Assembly: GCF_011075055.1 (NCBI RefSeq)
Contig: NC_058144.1
Location: forward strand, 11,622,138-11,686,137
Origin: Mangifera indica
Lineage: Eukaryota > Streptophyta > Magnoliopsida > Sapindales > Anacardiaceae
Direction of reading: 5' to 3'
Length of the DNA stretch: 64,000 nt
Shown: in pieces, positions 11,060 through 22,895 of the stretch
Layout: every line of letters starts with the position of its first letter
How positions within the stretch are numbered: the stretch's first letter is position 1
Position numbers and translations under genes: made by a program
The notes under the pieces: model-generated
The model's database searches: none
Told to the model about the DNA's origin: nothing
The model's input: only the letters and a program-made list of their open reading frames with translations

Positions 11060-14000
11060 ACACTGTTCACTTTAGGCTTTCGAGAGGCTTCAGTCTCGAG
11101 TCCCATGCCATCCCTGGTCTTGCAGCCGCCTTTTCTCCTTTTTCCTTTGTTGCCAATTGCTTCCTCTCCAAGCATGTGCCACGTTGCTTTTCTTCTCCAA
11201 ATTGACCTTGCAATAAAATAATTGTTGATTGTTCTACTTGCTCCAATCCCCTGCTGCCACCTGCTTTGTTTCTTTTCTTCACTTCTTTACTAGGAGAAAA
11301 ATATACATGAGTCCTAATATTTCCCCTCTCAACGAGAGGCACCTTGCCCTCAAGGTGAAATAGGGGAAAGAGACGAACAACTCCCACGAATTTTCACAAT
11401 CCAGAAGGCCTTGCCATTTAACTAAAACCTCCAATTCACCACATTGGGAATATCGATGCTGTAGAATTTCTTGTGGTTGGATCCGTAGTTTGTTGTCATC
11501 TACCATACAATCTAGTAGTTGCTGAATGGTCATTATTGGTCCCACGTGTTTCTTAAGTTGGGACACATGAAAAACAGAGTGTATCTTGGACATCGGGGGC
11601 AACGATAAACGATATGCTATTGCTCCAATTCTTTCTAGTATCTTATAAGGGCTATAGTAACGTGGGCTCAATTTTTCATTCGATCTCGAAACTAGAGATT
11701 GAAATCTATAAGGTTGCATTTTTAAAATTACCCGATCCCCTACTTCAAAACATATTTCTCTTCTTTTCTGGTTGGTATACTTTCGCATCCTCTCTTGTGC
11801 CTTGGTAAGGTTCTCCTTCAATTCATCTAAAATAACGTTCCTTTCCCTTATCATTCTATCAACCTCTTCAACCTTGAGTGACTCTTCTGTCCATCTTAAT
11901 AAAGTAGGTGGATCGTGTTCGTATACCGCCTTGAAGGGTGTCATGCCGGTAGAGTTGTTGTAGGTGATATTAAAGCAATATTCAGCCCATGGGATCCATT
12001 TCGACCATTGTTGGGGCTACTGAAAACAGAAACTACGCAAGTAATTTTCCAAGCTCTTGTTAACGACTTCCGTTTGACCATCCATTTGGGGATGATACGA
12101 ATAACTAAACTTAAGCTGAATGTCTGTTGCCTTAAAAATCTCTCCTCAAAATTGGCTCAAGAACATATGATCTCTATCAGAAACTATGAAGTGAGGAAAC
12201 CTATGCAACTTAACCACTTCATGGATGAATTTTCAAGCCACCTCTATAGTTGTAAAGGGATGCCTCAATGTTAAAAAATGTGCATATTTAGTTAATCGAT
12301 CCACAATGACCAATATTGTATCTACATAGGTTGCTTTCGGAAGTCCATCAATAAAATCTATTGAGATATCTTTCCACACTCTAGTGGGTATCTGTAGGGA
12401 TTGTAGTAGCCCAGCTGGAGAAATAGACTCGTGTTTTATCCGTTGACATGTGTCACATTCGGACACAAATTTCTTTACATCAGTATTCATACCTTCCTAG
12501 AACAAGACCATTGATGTTCTCTTGTAGGTTTTGAAGAATCCGGAGTAACCTTCGTATGGAGAAGAATGAAATTCCCTCAGGAATTTGAGGATGAAAGAAG
12601 AGTTTTTGGATAATACTAACTTGCCATGATACAAGAGTCTACCGTGCTTTAATTGATAGCCTACATGTGATTTTGGATCGATTAAAAGGTCGTACATTAC
12701 CTTTTGGAGTTTGGCGTCTCCAGTTATCTTATTCTCAATTTCTTCCAGCCCCACTACTTTTGCCACAGTTACAACTCTAAATTCTTCTTTGAAAGCAGGG
12801 TTATGGGATAGTGCATCCATGGCTTTGTTCTCACACCCGAGCTTATATTGGATTTCAAAATCAAAACCCAACATTTTCATGACCCATTTCTATTGGTCGC
12901 TACCTAATACGTGCTAATCTGTTAAGAACCGTAAACTTCGTTGATTTGTTCGAACTTTAAAATAGCGCCCTAATAAGTAATATCGTCATTTCTGGAATGC
13001 CAATACAATTGCCATTAATTCTCGTTCATAAACTAATTTGCTTCAATTCTGAAGTGAAAGTGCCTTGTTAATGAATGCTATGGGTTTCCCTTCTTGCATT
13101 AGAACGACTCTAAGCCCTATTCCGAAAACATCAGTCCCAATAATAAATTCCTTCAAAAAATCTGGAAGGACTAACACAGGAACAGTGGCCATTGCATTTT
13201 TTAATTTTTCAAATACGACTGCTACTTCAACATTCTAAGAGAATACGTCTTTTTTGCGAAGTCAGGTGAGAGGCTTGACTCTCTTTCCGTATCCATATAC
13301 GAATCTCCGATAATATCCAATCAACCCCAAAAACCCTCGAAACTCTCATATATCCTTGGGTGTCTGCCATTCTCTCATTGCTTGCACTTTCCTAGGATCT
13401 GCTTCTACACTTGCTACCAAAATAAAATGTCCTAAGTAGTCAATTTTTGGTTGCCCAAAAGCACATTTCTTTAGATTAACTACCAACCAATGATCCCTTA
13501 ACAACTCCAAGACCACACGCAAATGCCTTCGATGATCTTCAAAGTATCTATTGTATATTAATATGTCATCGAAAAACACTAACACAAACCTTCAGAGATA
13601 GGGATAAAATATCTCATTCATGACTCCTTGAAAAGTCGCTGGTGCATTGGTAAGGCCAAAAGGCATCACTAAGAACTCGTAGTGTCCCTCGTGGGTTTGA
13701 AATGTTGTTTTCTCCACGTCTTCTTCCCTAACGTGGATATGGTGGTATCCAATCTAATTTGCTGAATATAGTGGTCCCTGCTAGCTCATCTAGTAATTCT
13801 TTGATGGTTGGTATGGGAAACTTGTCTGGAATTGCCACCTTATTAAAGGTGTGATAATCTACGCAAAAATGCCATCCATTATCTTTTTTTTTTTTACAAA
13901 TAGAACCGGACTAAAAAATGGGCTGACGTTTGGCCTTATAATTCTTGCTGTCAATATCTCTTGTGTGATTCTTTCAATTTCATTCTTTTATAAGTTAGGG

Positions 14001-14718
14001 TATTGATATGGTCAAATGTTCGTCGACTGCACATTTGATAGAAGGCGAATTGAGTGATCTTGCCTTCTTTTAGGTGGAAGTTTAGTTGGCTCCTTAAAAA
14101 GGTACTCATATTCCCTCAATAATTCTGTCAACCCCGACTCTACAATTAATTCTTGAGAATCACCTTCAGATGTTATCCCATTGTATTCAATCAAATATCC
14201 TTCTCCCTTCGCCGTAAGTGAATTAGCTAAAGCTTTCAATGTTGCTTCTAATCTACACAATGTTACATCCCCTTTCAACTCCACTCAATGCCCATTCCAA
14301 TCGAATTTCATTGTTTGTAGCACTTAATTCAATTTGATCTCTCCTAATTTACGCAACCAATCAACTCCTAGAATAATGTCCTCACTGCCTAATTCAAAGG
14401 GAAAAAAATCTTGTATAATAGAAATCCCTTGGAACTCTAGCTTCACTCGGTTGCACCTCTCACCTCTTTTCACTTTTCTGTCATCTCCAAGAGTCACTAA
14501 AAATTTGGCTGGAGCCATTGGTAATTTCAACTCTTCCATTATAGTTCTAGAAATAAAATTATGTGTAGCCTCATAATCCAACAAAACAACCACCTATCTC
14601 TCATGAATTTGTCCCACGAATTTCATAGTTTTTGGGTTGTTGAAACCGTAACCGTCCACAGAGCTTGAATTTAACACCAATTTCATTTCCTTTTCTTTTG
14701 AAGCGATCACCTCTAATT
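11060..14718 (-). mobile_element. Ty3/gypsy chromovirus remnant (gag-less, degenerate pol)
   Basis: Read on the minus strand from right to left it shows pol in order. The retropepsin is at 14593-14324 (LLDYEATHNFIS, where the active-site D-S/T-G triplet reads DYE), followed by a linker and start of reverse transcriptase at 14284-14012. The RT palm is at 13585-13346 (VFFDDILIYN, the YxDD-type box), with RNase H over about 13200-12900. The integrase zinc motif is at about 12450 (SECDTCQRIKHE), the integrase core is at 12490-11960, and its C-terminal part with a chromodomain is at 11944-11279 (LEVLVKWQGLLDCENSWEL). A C-terminal chromodomain defines plant chromoviruses. Frames are broken by many stops and shifts and gag is missing. 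No matching LTR pair was found. The right end abuts an HSFA1 3'-UTR relic. Confidence 0.85.
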
Positions 14719-15310
14719 GTAAAGTGGTTTGAGCTAAATGCATAATTGGCTCTTTTATGATATGAGGTAAAACCTCAAGTTAAACCAATGATCCCTCTTA
14801 TATTTTCTTCCTATTATGTTAGTGGAAATAGCTAATGTCTCTTGTATCTTTCACCCTCTCTTCATTTTGCTTATATTATATCCAAAATTTACTCCCTTTT
14901 TGTTTTTGGCCTTTAACTTGTATTATTCTTTACTTCAGTGTGGAGTCTAAACAGGTGTGTACTATAAATTTGAATTTTCTTGATTGTATATGACTTACAG
15001 GTTGTTGCTTTGCTCCTGTAAGACAACCATCTTTTTTTATGCACCGGCTTCTTATGATAAATTATTTTTGGAAGTTCAATTATATTTTCCTTAATAGAAT
15101 TGGCAATATTACTGATGTAAAATATCTTTATAGTACTTTTATAGTGGTCATGTATTTGATAATACCAAGATGAAATAATTTTTATAAAGTTAGAATTGGG
15201 TTTGGTTTAATTGGCGTTACTGATTTTGTTACTTTGGTTTGATGATGGCTTTGTGGGAATTATACTAATTTGGAATATTCGAAAACAAAAAGTAGGTTGT
15301 CCAGACTCTA
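14719..15310 (+). pseudogene. HSFA1 relic A (last codons and 3' UTR only)
   Basis: Starts at the final HSFA1 codons and stop (aaagtggtttga at 14721), then follows the parent 3' UTR (aatgcataattggct, later ttgttgctttgctcctg) to the segment matching parent 7690-7760. Coding sequence upstream of the stop is absent, because the gypsy remnant lies directly against it. The break may be where the retroelement inserted or where a rearrangement joined them. Confidence 0.75.
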
Positions 15311-15499
15311 TTTCATTTTCACAGAGTATCAACAAGTCTTGAATTGATGGTGGATCAAGGTATTAGAATCATGGAAGGAAAAAAAACTAAAACATGAAGA
15401 GAAAAGAAGTCTAAGGAAGATTTGAGATAAGAGGGAGGTTAGGTGAAAAAAAAAAAATGAAGAGAAAGATAATAGAGAACCATGGAAAGAGGATGATAG
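15311..15499. other. Spacer between HSFA1 relic A and repeat segment
   Basis: A purine-rich stretch (gaagagaaaagaagtctaag and similar) without a coding feature. It precedes the first copy of the AT-rich repeat segment and has no counterpart before the second copy. Confidence 0.35.
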
Positions 15500-16178
15500 G
15501 GTGGAAAACATTAAAAACGTGGAAGGAATAAGTCAAATGCAATAGGATGATGTGGCAGAATGATATGAACATGCATGATTATGTGGAGCCATGTCAGAAG
15601 CCTAAAACATGTGGGAAAAAGATTCATACTTAAGTGGAGTTTGATTTAAATCAAATTTTCTTATGAAGTTTAGTTTGAAATAAATTTTTTAATCTAATTT
15701 AGTTAATTGAGTCATTTATTAATTTTGGTTTTTTAAATATTTTAAGTACCCTATTTTAATTTAAGAAATAAAGAGCTTTTAAGATATTATTGTTTAAAAA
15801 GCTCAATTTTAATTAGAAGTCTATTAATATTATTTCCTTAAAATCATAATTTCCTAGAACTTGGAATTAATTAATATTCTTAATAATAGTTAAAGTAGTG
15901 TTCTAACTTAATAAGTTTTATACTATAATGGAGTCAGAAGTTCAATTTCAATTAAAAGAGTCATTAGACTATATAAAAGATTTAAGTCATTGTAATTCAA
16001 AAAGCCAATTAATCAATTCAAATTATTAATAAAATTCAAGTTTAAGTTTTTTTTTTTTTAAATTGTTTTGCATATTGTACTGAATTCTTATTATCTTTTT
16101 TCGTTCGTTGAACAATATCAACCTTAAGCATGCTTGTGAATGGTTTAACAATCCCATCAACGCTTGTCCTGCATTAAC
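15500..16178. repeat. AT-rich segment, copy 1 of two (partner 16921-17719)
   Basis: About 680 bp that matches 16921-17719 in order (shared blocks: aaaacatgtgggaaaa-like, tattaattttggtttt-like, ctcaattttaattagaag-like, and a 3' end reading cccatcaacgcttgtcctgca or a close variant). Each copy is fused at its 3' end to the same position of the HSFA1 gene. It has no coding capacity. The end structure suggests an LTR or other non-coding transposon piece, but this is inference. Confidence 0.7.
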
Positions 16179-16914
16179 TATCGATGCCCAAGAAGATCAT
16201 GCAAATGAGTCTCCTTGATAGAAATGATTTAATAATAATCATCATAGTTTCCTAAATGTGAGAGCTCATCATCATCTAATAGTGGGAGTTTTCCCACTTG
16301 TGTATAATAAGTTATACTTCAAGAGGTTCAACTAACTTTTGGGTTGTTGTCTTATGTGCCAACTGCTTTAAGGATCTTGGCTCATTGTCTTTCAACTGTA
16401 ATATCTGAATCACATTCCTCCCTACATGTCACATATTTTGAAAAGATGACAATAGATGAATTTTTTAATATTAGCAGGTTGGAGCTCAAAGGAACCTTCC
16501 ATCCCAATTTCATAGGGAGATAGAATTATGCTTGAAATACTAGAAATAGTAGTAGAAAGTGTTCTTGATATTCTTAGAGACAATTACATGGTACCCAAGA
16601 TAGGCAATAGAGATAATATGGTTTTGACTTCATTGGTGATAAATTGACCAGTGCCTATAAAAATTGATGGACTTTTGCTGATCTTAACATTAATGCTTTG
16701 CTCGATGCTTTTAACTTTTGGGATGACCTTCTACAAAGTTTAGTGTTTGAGGATGTTATATCAACCTCAGTGGATGGTGAAACCAAGAAAAATGAACTAT
16801 AGCCTATAGAGAATGGATGGGACAAAGTTCAACATATGAAACAACTTGTTGAACAAATGGGTCGTCTTAATTCTTATTCTAAAGTGGTTTGAGTTGAATA
16901 CATAATTGGCTCTT
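16179..16914 (+). pseudogene. HSFA1 relic B (C-terminal coding part)
   Basis: Homologous to parent HSFA1 from about 6447 (atcgatgctcaagaagatc) to just past the stop, that is, from the KKIMKMESS region through the AHA motif and the C-terminus. Frameshifts and stops abound. The AHA region survives as a degraded copy (cttttgggatgaccttct). It has ten extra codons between the LTEVPPT-like and RILAH-like segments, encoding a GLLSYVPTAL-type stretch that the intact gene lacks. The DNA-binding domain and oligomerisation region are absent. Confidence 0.85.
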
Positions 16915-16920
16915 TTAGGA

Positions 16921-17719
16921 TGGAGAATGTTAAAAACATGGAAGGAACAAGTCAAATTCAAGAGGATGATGTGATAATCAAAGATCACATGACACATGAT
17001 ATGACGACTCATTTGGCGATGTGACATGATGATATGGGCATGCATGATCATATGGAGGAATGTATGAAGCCTAATACATGTGGGATAAGGAATCCTAGTT
17101 GAGTGAAATTCAGTTTAAATCAAGTTTTTTTGTTAAGTTTGGTTTAAAACAAATTTCTTAATCCAATTTTGATAATTGAGTCTTTTATTAATTTTAATTT
17201 TCCTAATATTTTAAGTTTCCTATTTTAACTTAAGCAATAAAGAGGTTTTAGGATTTAATCGTTTATGAAAGCTCAATTTTAATTAAAATTCTATTAATAT
17301 TATTTTCTAGAATCATAATTTCCTAGAATTTGGAATTAAGATTTCATTGTTTACAAAAACTCAATTTTAATTAAGAGTTTATTAATATTATTTCTTAAAA
17401 TCATAATTTACTAGAATTTAAAATTAATTAATATTCATAATTCCAGTTAAACTAGTGTCTTAATTTAATAAGTTTTTCATTCTAATAGAGTTATGATTTA
17501 TATTTTAATTAAAAGATTCAATAGTGTAAACAAATGACTTAAATCATTGTAATTCATGAAGTCAATTAATCAATAAAATTCAGGTTTAAGTTGTTTTAAG
17601 AATTGTCTTGCAAATTGCATTAAATTTTTGTTATCCCTTTTCATTTGTTAAATGACATTAACCCTAAAAATCTTTGTAAACGATATCACAATCTCATCAA
17701 TGTTTGGCTTGCATAAAAA
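16921..17719. repeat. AT-rich segment, copy 2 of two (partner 15500-16178)
   Basis: Matches copy 1 over most of its length and contains in addition an internal repeat of the ctcaattttaatta / attaatattattt block (near 17270-17330 and 17360-17430). Its 3' end joins the HSFA1 homology at the same parent position as copy 1, so the joined unit (segment plus HSFA1 C-terminus, about 1.4-1.5 kb) was duplicated as one piece. Confidence 0.7.
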
Positions 17720-19060
17720 ATCAATGCTCAGAAAGATCATGAAAATGGAGTCGTCTCGATCATAATTATTTAACAATAATCATGATAGTTTCTTGATTGG
17801 TGATGGTTTGTCATCATCTAACTGTGGGAGTTCTCCCACCCATGTATAAGGAGTTATACTTTAAGAGGTTTCACCAACTTCTAGGTAGTCGTCTTATGTG
17901 CTAGTTGCTTTGAGGATCTTGGCTCATGGTCCTTTAGCTGCAATATCTAAATCATAGTCTTCCCCATCTGTCACATCTTTTGAAAAGATGACAACATATG
18001 AATTTCCTGATATTAGTATGTTGGTTGGAGCTTAAGGGAAACCTTTCATCCCAATTTCACAAAGAGATAATTATGCCTGAGATACCAGAAATAATACTAA
18101 AAAGTGTTGTTGATATTCTTGGAGACAATTACATTGTACCTAAGATGGGCAATGAAGATTATATAAATTCGATTTCATTGTTGATAAATGGATCAGTGCC
18201 TATAGAAATTGATGTACTTTTGCCTGCTCTTGACATTGATGTTTTGCTCGATGCTTCCAGCTTTTGGGATGACCTTCTGCAAAGTCTAGTGCTTAAGGAT
18301 GTGATATCAACCTCGGTGGATGGTGAAACCGAGAAAAATGAAATACAACCAACAAAGAATGGATGAGACAAAGTTCAGCATATGGATCAACTTGTTGAAC
18401 AAATAAGTCTTCTTAATGCTAATTCTAAAATGGTTTGAGTTGAATGCATAATTGGCTCTTTTATAATTTGAGGTAAGACCTAAAGTTAAACCAATTATCC
18501 CTCTTATATGTTCTTCCTATTATGTTAGTTGAAAATAGCTAATGTCTCTTGTATCTTTCACCCTCTCTTTGTTTTGCTCATATTTAGACCCAAAATTTAC
18601 TCCATTTTTGTTTTTAGTCTTTTAACCTATATTATTCTTCACTTCAATGTGCAGTCTAAACAGGTGTATGCTATAGATTGGAAATTTTCTTGATTATACA
18701 GGACCTACATGTTGTTGCTCTGCTCCTACAAGACACCTATCTTTTTTTATGGACTGACTTCTTATAATTAGTTATTTATGAAAATTCAGCTATATTTCTC
18801 TTAATAGAATTGGCAATAATACTGATCTTAAATATCTTTGCAGTACTTGCATTATGGTCATGTCTTTGATAATAGCAAGATGAAATAATTTATGTAAAGT
18901 TGGAATTGGGTTTTGTTGACTTGGTGTTCTACTGATTTTGTTACTTTGGTTTGATGACAACTTTGTGGGAATTATATTGCCTTGGAATATTTGAAAAAAA
19001 AAGGAGGTTGCTCATACTCCATTTCGTTTTTATAGAGTATTGGGAGATCCTGAATTGATG
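17720..19060 (+). pseudogene. HSFA1 relic C (C-terminal coding part plus 3' UTR)
   Basis: Homologous to parent HSFA1 from about 6447 to the stop (coding part to about 18439) and on through the 3' UTR to the segment matching parent 7760. An open stretch at 17998-18366 keeps much of the C-terminus, including the AHA motif ([12 protein letters not shown]), but has no DNA-binding domain and starts mid-gene, so it is not called functional. Like relic B it has ten extra codons relative to the intact gene near the ILAHG segment (here with one stop). Confidence 0.85.
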
Positions 19061-19390
19061 AAGGACCAAAATATTTGATTTTTTGTCTTAATAAAATTCA
19101 AAAGATTTACAATCGGTAAGATCTTAATTAAATTAATGATAAAATTTGTTATTAATTTTTTTACTTATCTATATAATAAAGTATCAATGGTTTAATTACC
19201 GTATTTAAAATTATGTATTATATGATTCATATGCTTTATTTTTTAAAAATATAGTAAATATTTATAACTATTACGTAATAATTTGAAAATGAGTTAAACT
19301 AATTGATTGTCTAATTAAACTAATCATAGCACGAACCAATAAGATAATTAGTTTGACCACCAATTTGTTTTTTAAAATATTGCAACAACT
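19061..19390. other. AT-rich spacer, no gene seen
   Basis: No recognisable coding or repeat content. It separates relic C from the copied downstream block. The parent has a different sequence between the corresponding points (7760-8690), including the foldback MITE at 7911, which is absent here. Confidence 0.4.
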
Positions 19391-19810
19391 TATCAGCTTG
19401 ATGTAAGAATAAGCATTGTATATACTTCCATTCCATTTTTAACACTCGTCAATAAACATAAATGTTAATGTTGACACTTGACATTACACAAGGGAAATTT
19501 GACACATTTTATATGTTTTGTTATTGTAGTTAAGCAAAAAGCATCTTCTCCATCGCTCTACCTTCCGTTGATTTTTGGGATTGTATGCTGACATTCGTCT
19601 CCTGTAATTCCTCACCCGCCTGTTCATTTTGGGATTGTTTCTCTCAATTGATCACATTCATTTCCCTCTTCATTATCTACAGGGTGTTAATGATGACAAA
19701 TGAAATTAAATTAAATTAAAATAATTTTAAATTAAAAATAAAAGAATATCTAATCATATGTTAATATACCATTATTGTTACCTAACATGACAAGTCTTAC
19801 TTCAACTTCC
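19391..19810. repeat. Copy of the HSFA1-downstream block
   Basis: Matches parent segments near 8695-8821 and 9375-9690 in order and orientation (shared: cagcttgatgtaa, gttgacacttgaca, gggattgtatgctgacatt, cgcctgttcattttggga). It lacks about 550 bp present in the parent. Together with relic C it shows that a segment from inside HSFA1 to at least 2.5 kb past its stop codon was duplicated. Confidence 0.7.
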
Positions 19811-19835
19811 CCCCATATGTCAAAATTCTTTCAGG

Positions 19836-20565
19836 CTTGAAGAAGCTTGCAGTTCATGGCCGCAGCAATGGTGCCACCGCATAAAAAGTCTTAACCAAAA
19901 GAGCAGCTATATCTATGCCTTGAAAGTTCTCCATTTTGATCAAAATGCCACCTCCATTTGCCACCAATCTGATCACGAGGTTGAGATTCTCAAACGGGAG
20001 GACTCCCTGTGTTTTACACCGTCTAAGGAGAGCTTTGCTTTGTGATGGAACAGATGGAGGGAGGGTAATTAGCCAATGTTCCGCATGTGCGCGAGGCATT
20101 GTCAGAAGATGTCACTGTTGGAGTTGCTCATCATGTGCTGAAAGGGTTGGAGTATCTGCATGGAGTGCGGATATAAAGCTATCAAATCTACTGATAAACG
20201 GAAAAGGGGAGGTGAAGATTGCGGATACAGAATGGATTCCATCCAATGGAACGTGTGCTTACATGAGTCCTGAAATGGTTGATCCAGAGAGATGGAGTGG
20301 AGATGATAATGCTGATAGATTTGCAGGCAATGTTTGGTCACTTGGAGTGGTGCTGTTGGGGTGGTCATCATCCGCTGATTGAGATAGAGGAGAAGCCAGA
20401 TTGGGTGGTGTTAATCTGTGCAATATGTGGGGGAAGCGGCTGGAGATGCCGGAGAGAGGTCGGATGGAGTTTCGGAGGAGTTGTTTGGAGGAGGATTTGA
20501 AGTAAAAAGGGAGTTTAGAGCAGCTTATTGCTCATCCATTTGTGAATAAGATCAGTCCCTGAATG
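19836..20565 (+). pseudogene. Broken MAP kinase kinase gene (MKK7/8/9 type)
   Basis: An intronless relic readable only by changing frame. It begins with a glycine-loop-like segment (LKKLAVHGRSNGAT), then the catalytic-lysine strand YALKVLHFD near 19916, EVEILKRED, LSEDVTVGVAHHVLKGLEYLH near 20103-20160, DIKLSNLLINGKGEVKIAD near 20170-20226, GTCAYMSPEMVDPERWSGDD near 20250-20300, FAGNVWSLGVVLL, then HHPLIEIEEKPDW and a final AHPFVNKISP near 20530-20560. The order and the GTCAYMSPE signature fit the intronless MKK7/8/9 group. Key parts are lost: the HR of the HRD loop is deleted with a frameshift, and the DFG plus the following activation segment is missing (IAD runs straight into TEW). It can no longer encode a kinase. 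It lies just past the copied HSFA1-downstream block. Confidence 0.85.
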
Positions 20566-22376
20566 TTGCAAACACACTTTTGCTTTAATTTTGCATGATT
20601 AAGCTGCTACATAAATTTGGAATTTTTCTCCATTCCATAAATATCAAACGAATTTTGTTGCATATTCTTTATCATCATACTTCCATCACCATCATAATCA
20701 AAAGTGGAATTTCTAGAAATGGGAGGTCATGAAAACAGAGAGCTTGTAACTTTGCACAGCCAGTTTCCTAATTCAAGCGGTATTTTAGATGTATAATAGT
20801 ACTAATTCAGTTTAATCTTCCCAACTGTTTTTATCGAACCAGACTAACTAGTTGCAGCAAGTTAAAAATTTTAATTTTGTTAAAACCTCTAAATATGCCA
20901 ACTTTTTGTTTGTGTTAACACAAGTAAAAAGAAGCAAGCTCTGTATGTAGAGCTTGAAGATACTTCACAGGAATCTCACATAATAAAATGTCCCTTTGCT
21001 TGAATTTATTAATACCAATTGTTTGTACATGGAGCATTACTGTTACTTAAAATGTAAATTAAATGTGCCAACTTAACCAACATATCACTATACTATAACA
21101 CAATCAAATTATCTCTTTTAGTTGATAAATTTAGAAACCAAGACTTTGACTGAGTGATCCTCTTTTCTGTAAAAAGCACCTAACAAATCACTTGCATTCT
21201 ACTCATTCAAAATGAATTTACAGGATGCCATATTGTATAAAAGCTAGGACTGTTGTGCCTACGTAAAGCACAATAATATAGGCTAATCAAGTTACGGTTC
21301 TGCAGCTGTATTGAAAAGATTATATCATTGTAGCAGAATCACTGGATACACTACAGAAACAAGATGCTAACTGTTTGGTGAAATCAAATTCATTTTGGTG
21401 GAGCCAAGTTTGGACTCTTAGTGGTCTCCAACTGCTTATTGAGAAATCCACCTGAAGTTGAACCCGTTACAACGGAGAAAAGCCAACTCATATAATGTGC
21501 TGATAAGCAGAAGATTGAGATACGGTTGCAGTGAAATGCTTTGACTCTAAAAGAGCATCAAAAAGGGGTTCTGCATAATTTTAACTATCATAGAGAAGAA
21601 TCGCCCCCAAAAGGTAAATTTCAACTTCAAAATGAAATAAAGTTCATGGTATGTGAAGATACCTTTATCCTCTATGTAAGAATCCATGCAGAATATGATG
21701 CCATCCAATCAGTTGGAAATTTTTCTTTTTTGGATTTCCTATGTTAATTCTTTTATATCATTCAATTAGTCATTGTTCACTACATAACCCTACATTTTCA
21801 TCTTTCACTCCCCAATTTATTTCACAAGTTAACTGAGTTTGGAATGGGGGATTACTGTCGAGGCTATAACCTTTATAGCAGAAATCTTGAAGGATGTATT
21901 ATCCACCAAAGGTGGCTCTACGAATAGAATTCTCAACCTCTTGATTTAAAATGGAAGTCCTTAACCACTCAACCAAAATTATTGCACTTCATTATCCAAC
22001 CAGCAATATGATGTTTTTATCATGCCCACAACAGTAGCTGTGGTATGAATATCTTCTTTATGCAAAAGCTAATTTACATAAAAGCTATATCTTTGGTACA
22101 GTTACATTGCAGTATCACCTTAGTGGCGAATCAATTTTTGTTTTCATTTTATCCTTCTATCAATTATCTCCATAACTGCTTTCCTTGGGATAGTTTGCTC
22201 ATCTTGCAGCAAAATTATTGTTCATCATAAACTGTATAGAGTTGGTTCCTGAATCCTGAAAAAGTTATTGTACTTCAGAATACTGAGATTAAAAACACAT
22301 ATAGCAATGGCAGTTTGATCTCTAGATTTTTAAATACAGCATTTTATTTCCTTTTGTCACGATATGCATGTTCTCG
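20566..22376. other. Intergenic, no supported gene
   Basis: Ordinary AT-rich plant intergenic sequence. Small open frames at 21541-21747 and 22045-22230 lack recognisable domains. No repeat or RNA gene could be supported. Confidence 0.4.
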
Positions 22377-22758
22377 CATGCAAGCATATTATGTACTAAC
22401 TCAGTCAAAAATTGCAAGGTAAAAAAATGAAGCGGTGATACACAGATTGAGACTAACCTCCTTTGGAAATGAGGTTAATACGAGAGCAAGGCCCTTCAAA
22501 CATCCAGTTACTCTATATGGTGCAATTAAAAATTGCAAAATAGCAACCAAATAGTAGTCGAATTCATTGCTTAAATGATTATTGATAAGAAATAAAAACC
22601 CAAAAGAATTAAGGATATTTTTATTATTAATAATTTGAAAAATAAAATAAGTAAATACACTACATGACAAGCCTGAATACACCCTTTAGCAACTAACAAT
22701 AAACAACAGACACCCCAATCCATGCGAGCATATTATGTACTAACTCAGTCAAAAATTG
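22377..22758. repeat. 38-bp direct repeat bracketing 306 bp
   Basis: A 38-mer containing gcatattatgtactaactc occurs at 22377-22414 and 22721-22758 with one mismatch, 344 bp apart. The intervening DNA has no terminal inverted repeats and no clear coding content. It lies just downstream of the SYP22 stop codon (minus strand), so it may fall in the 3' UTR. The repeat is much longer than a normal transposon target duplication. Confidence 0.6.
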
Positions 22759-22895
22759 TCACGCTCTCCCCTGTGACAATGTTCTAATGAACGGACAATA
22801 TCGAAAAAGATTAGTATGAGAGATCAGATTACCCTCTTGTTGCCAACCACACCTTGAATATTCTCTCCACTTTCAGTTTTTAGACAATCTTCTCA

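Noticed and set aside
22401..22682. 93-codon minus-strand frame as an alternative last exon of SYP22
   Set aside because: The gene already ends with the normal membrane anchor at 22896, and the frame shows no membrane segment in the right register or splice acceptor that would fit the family.
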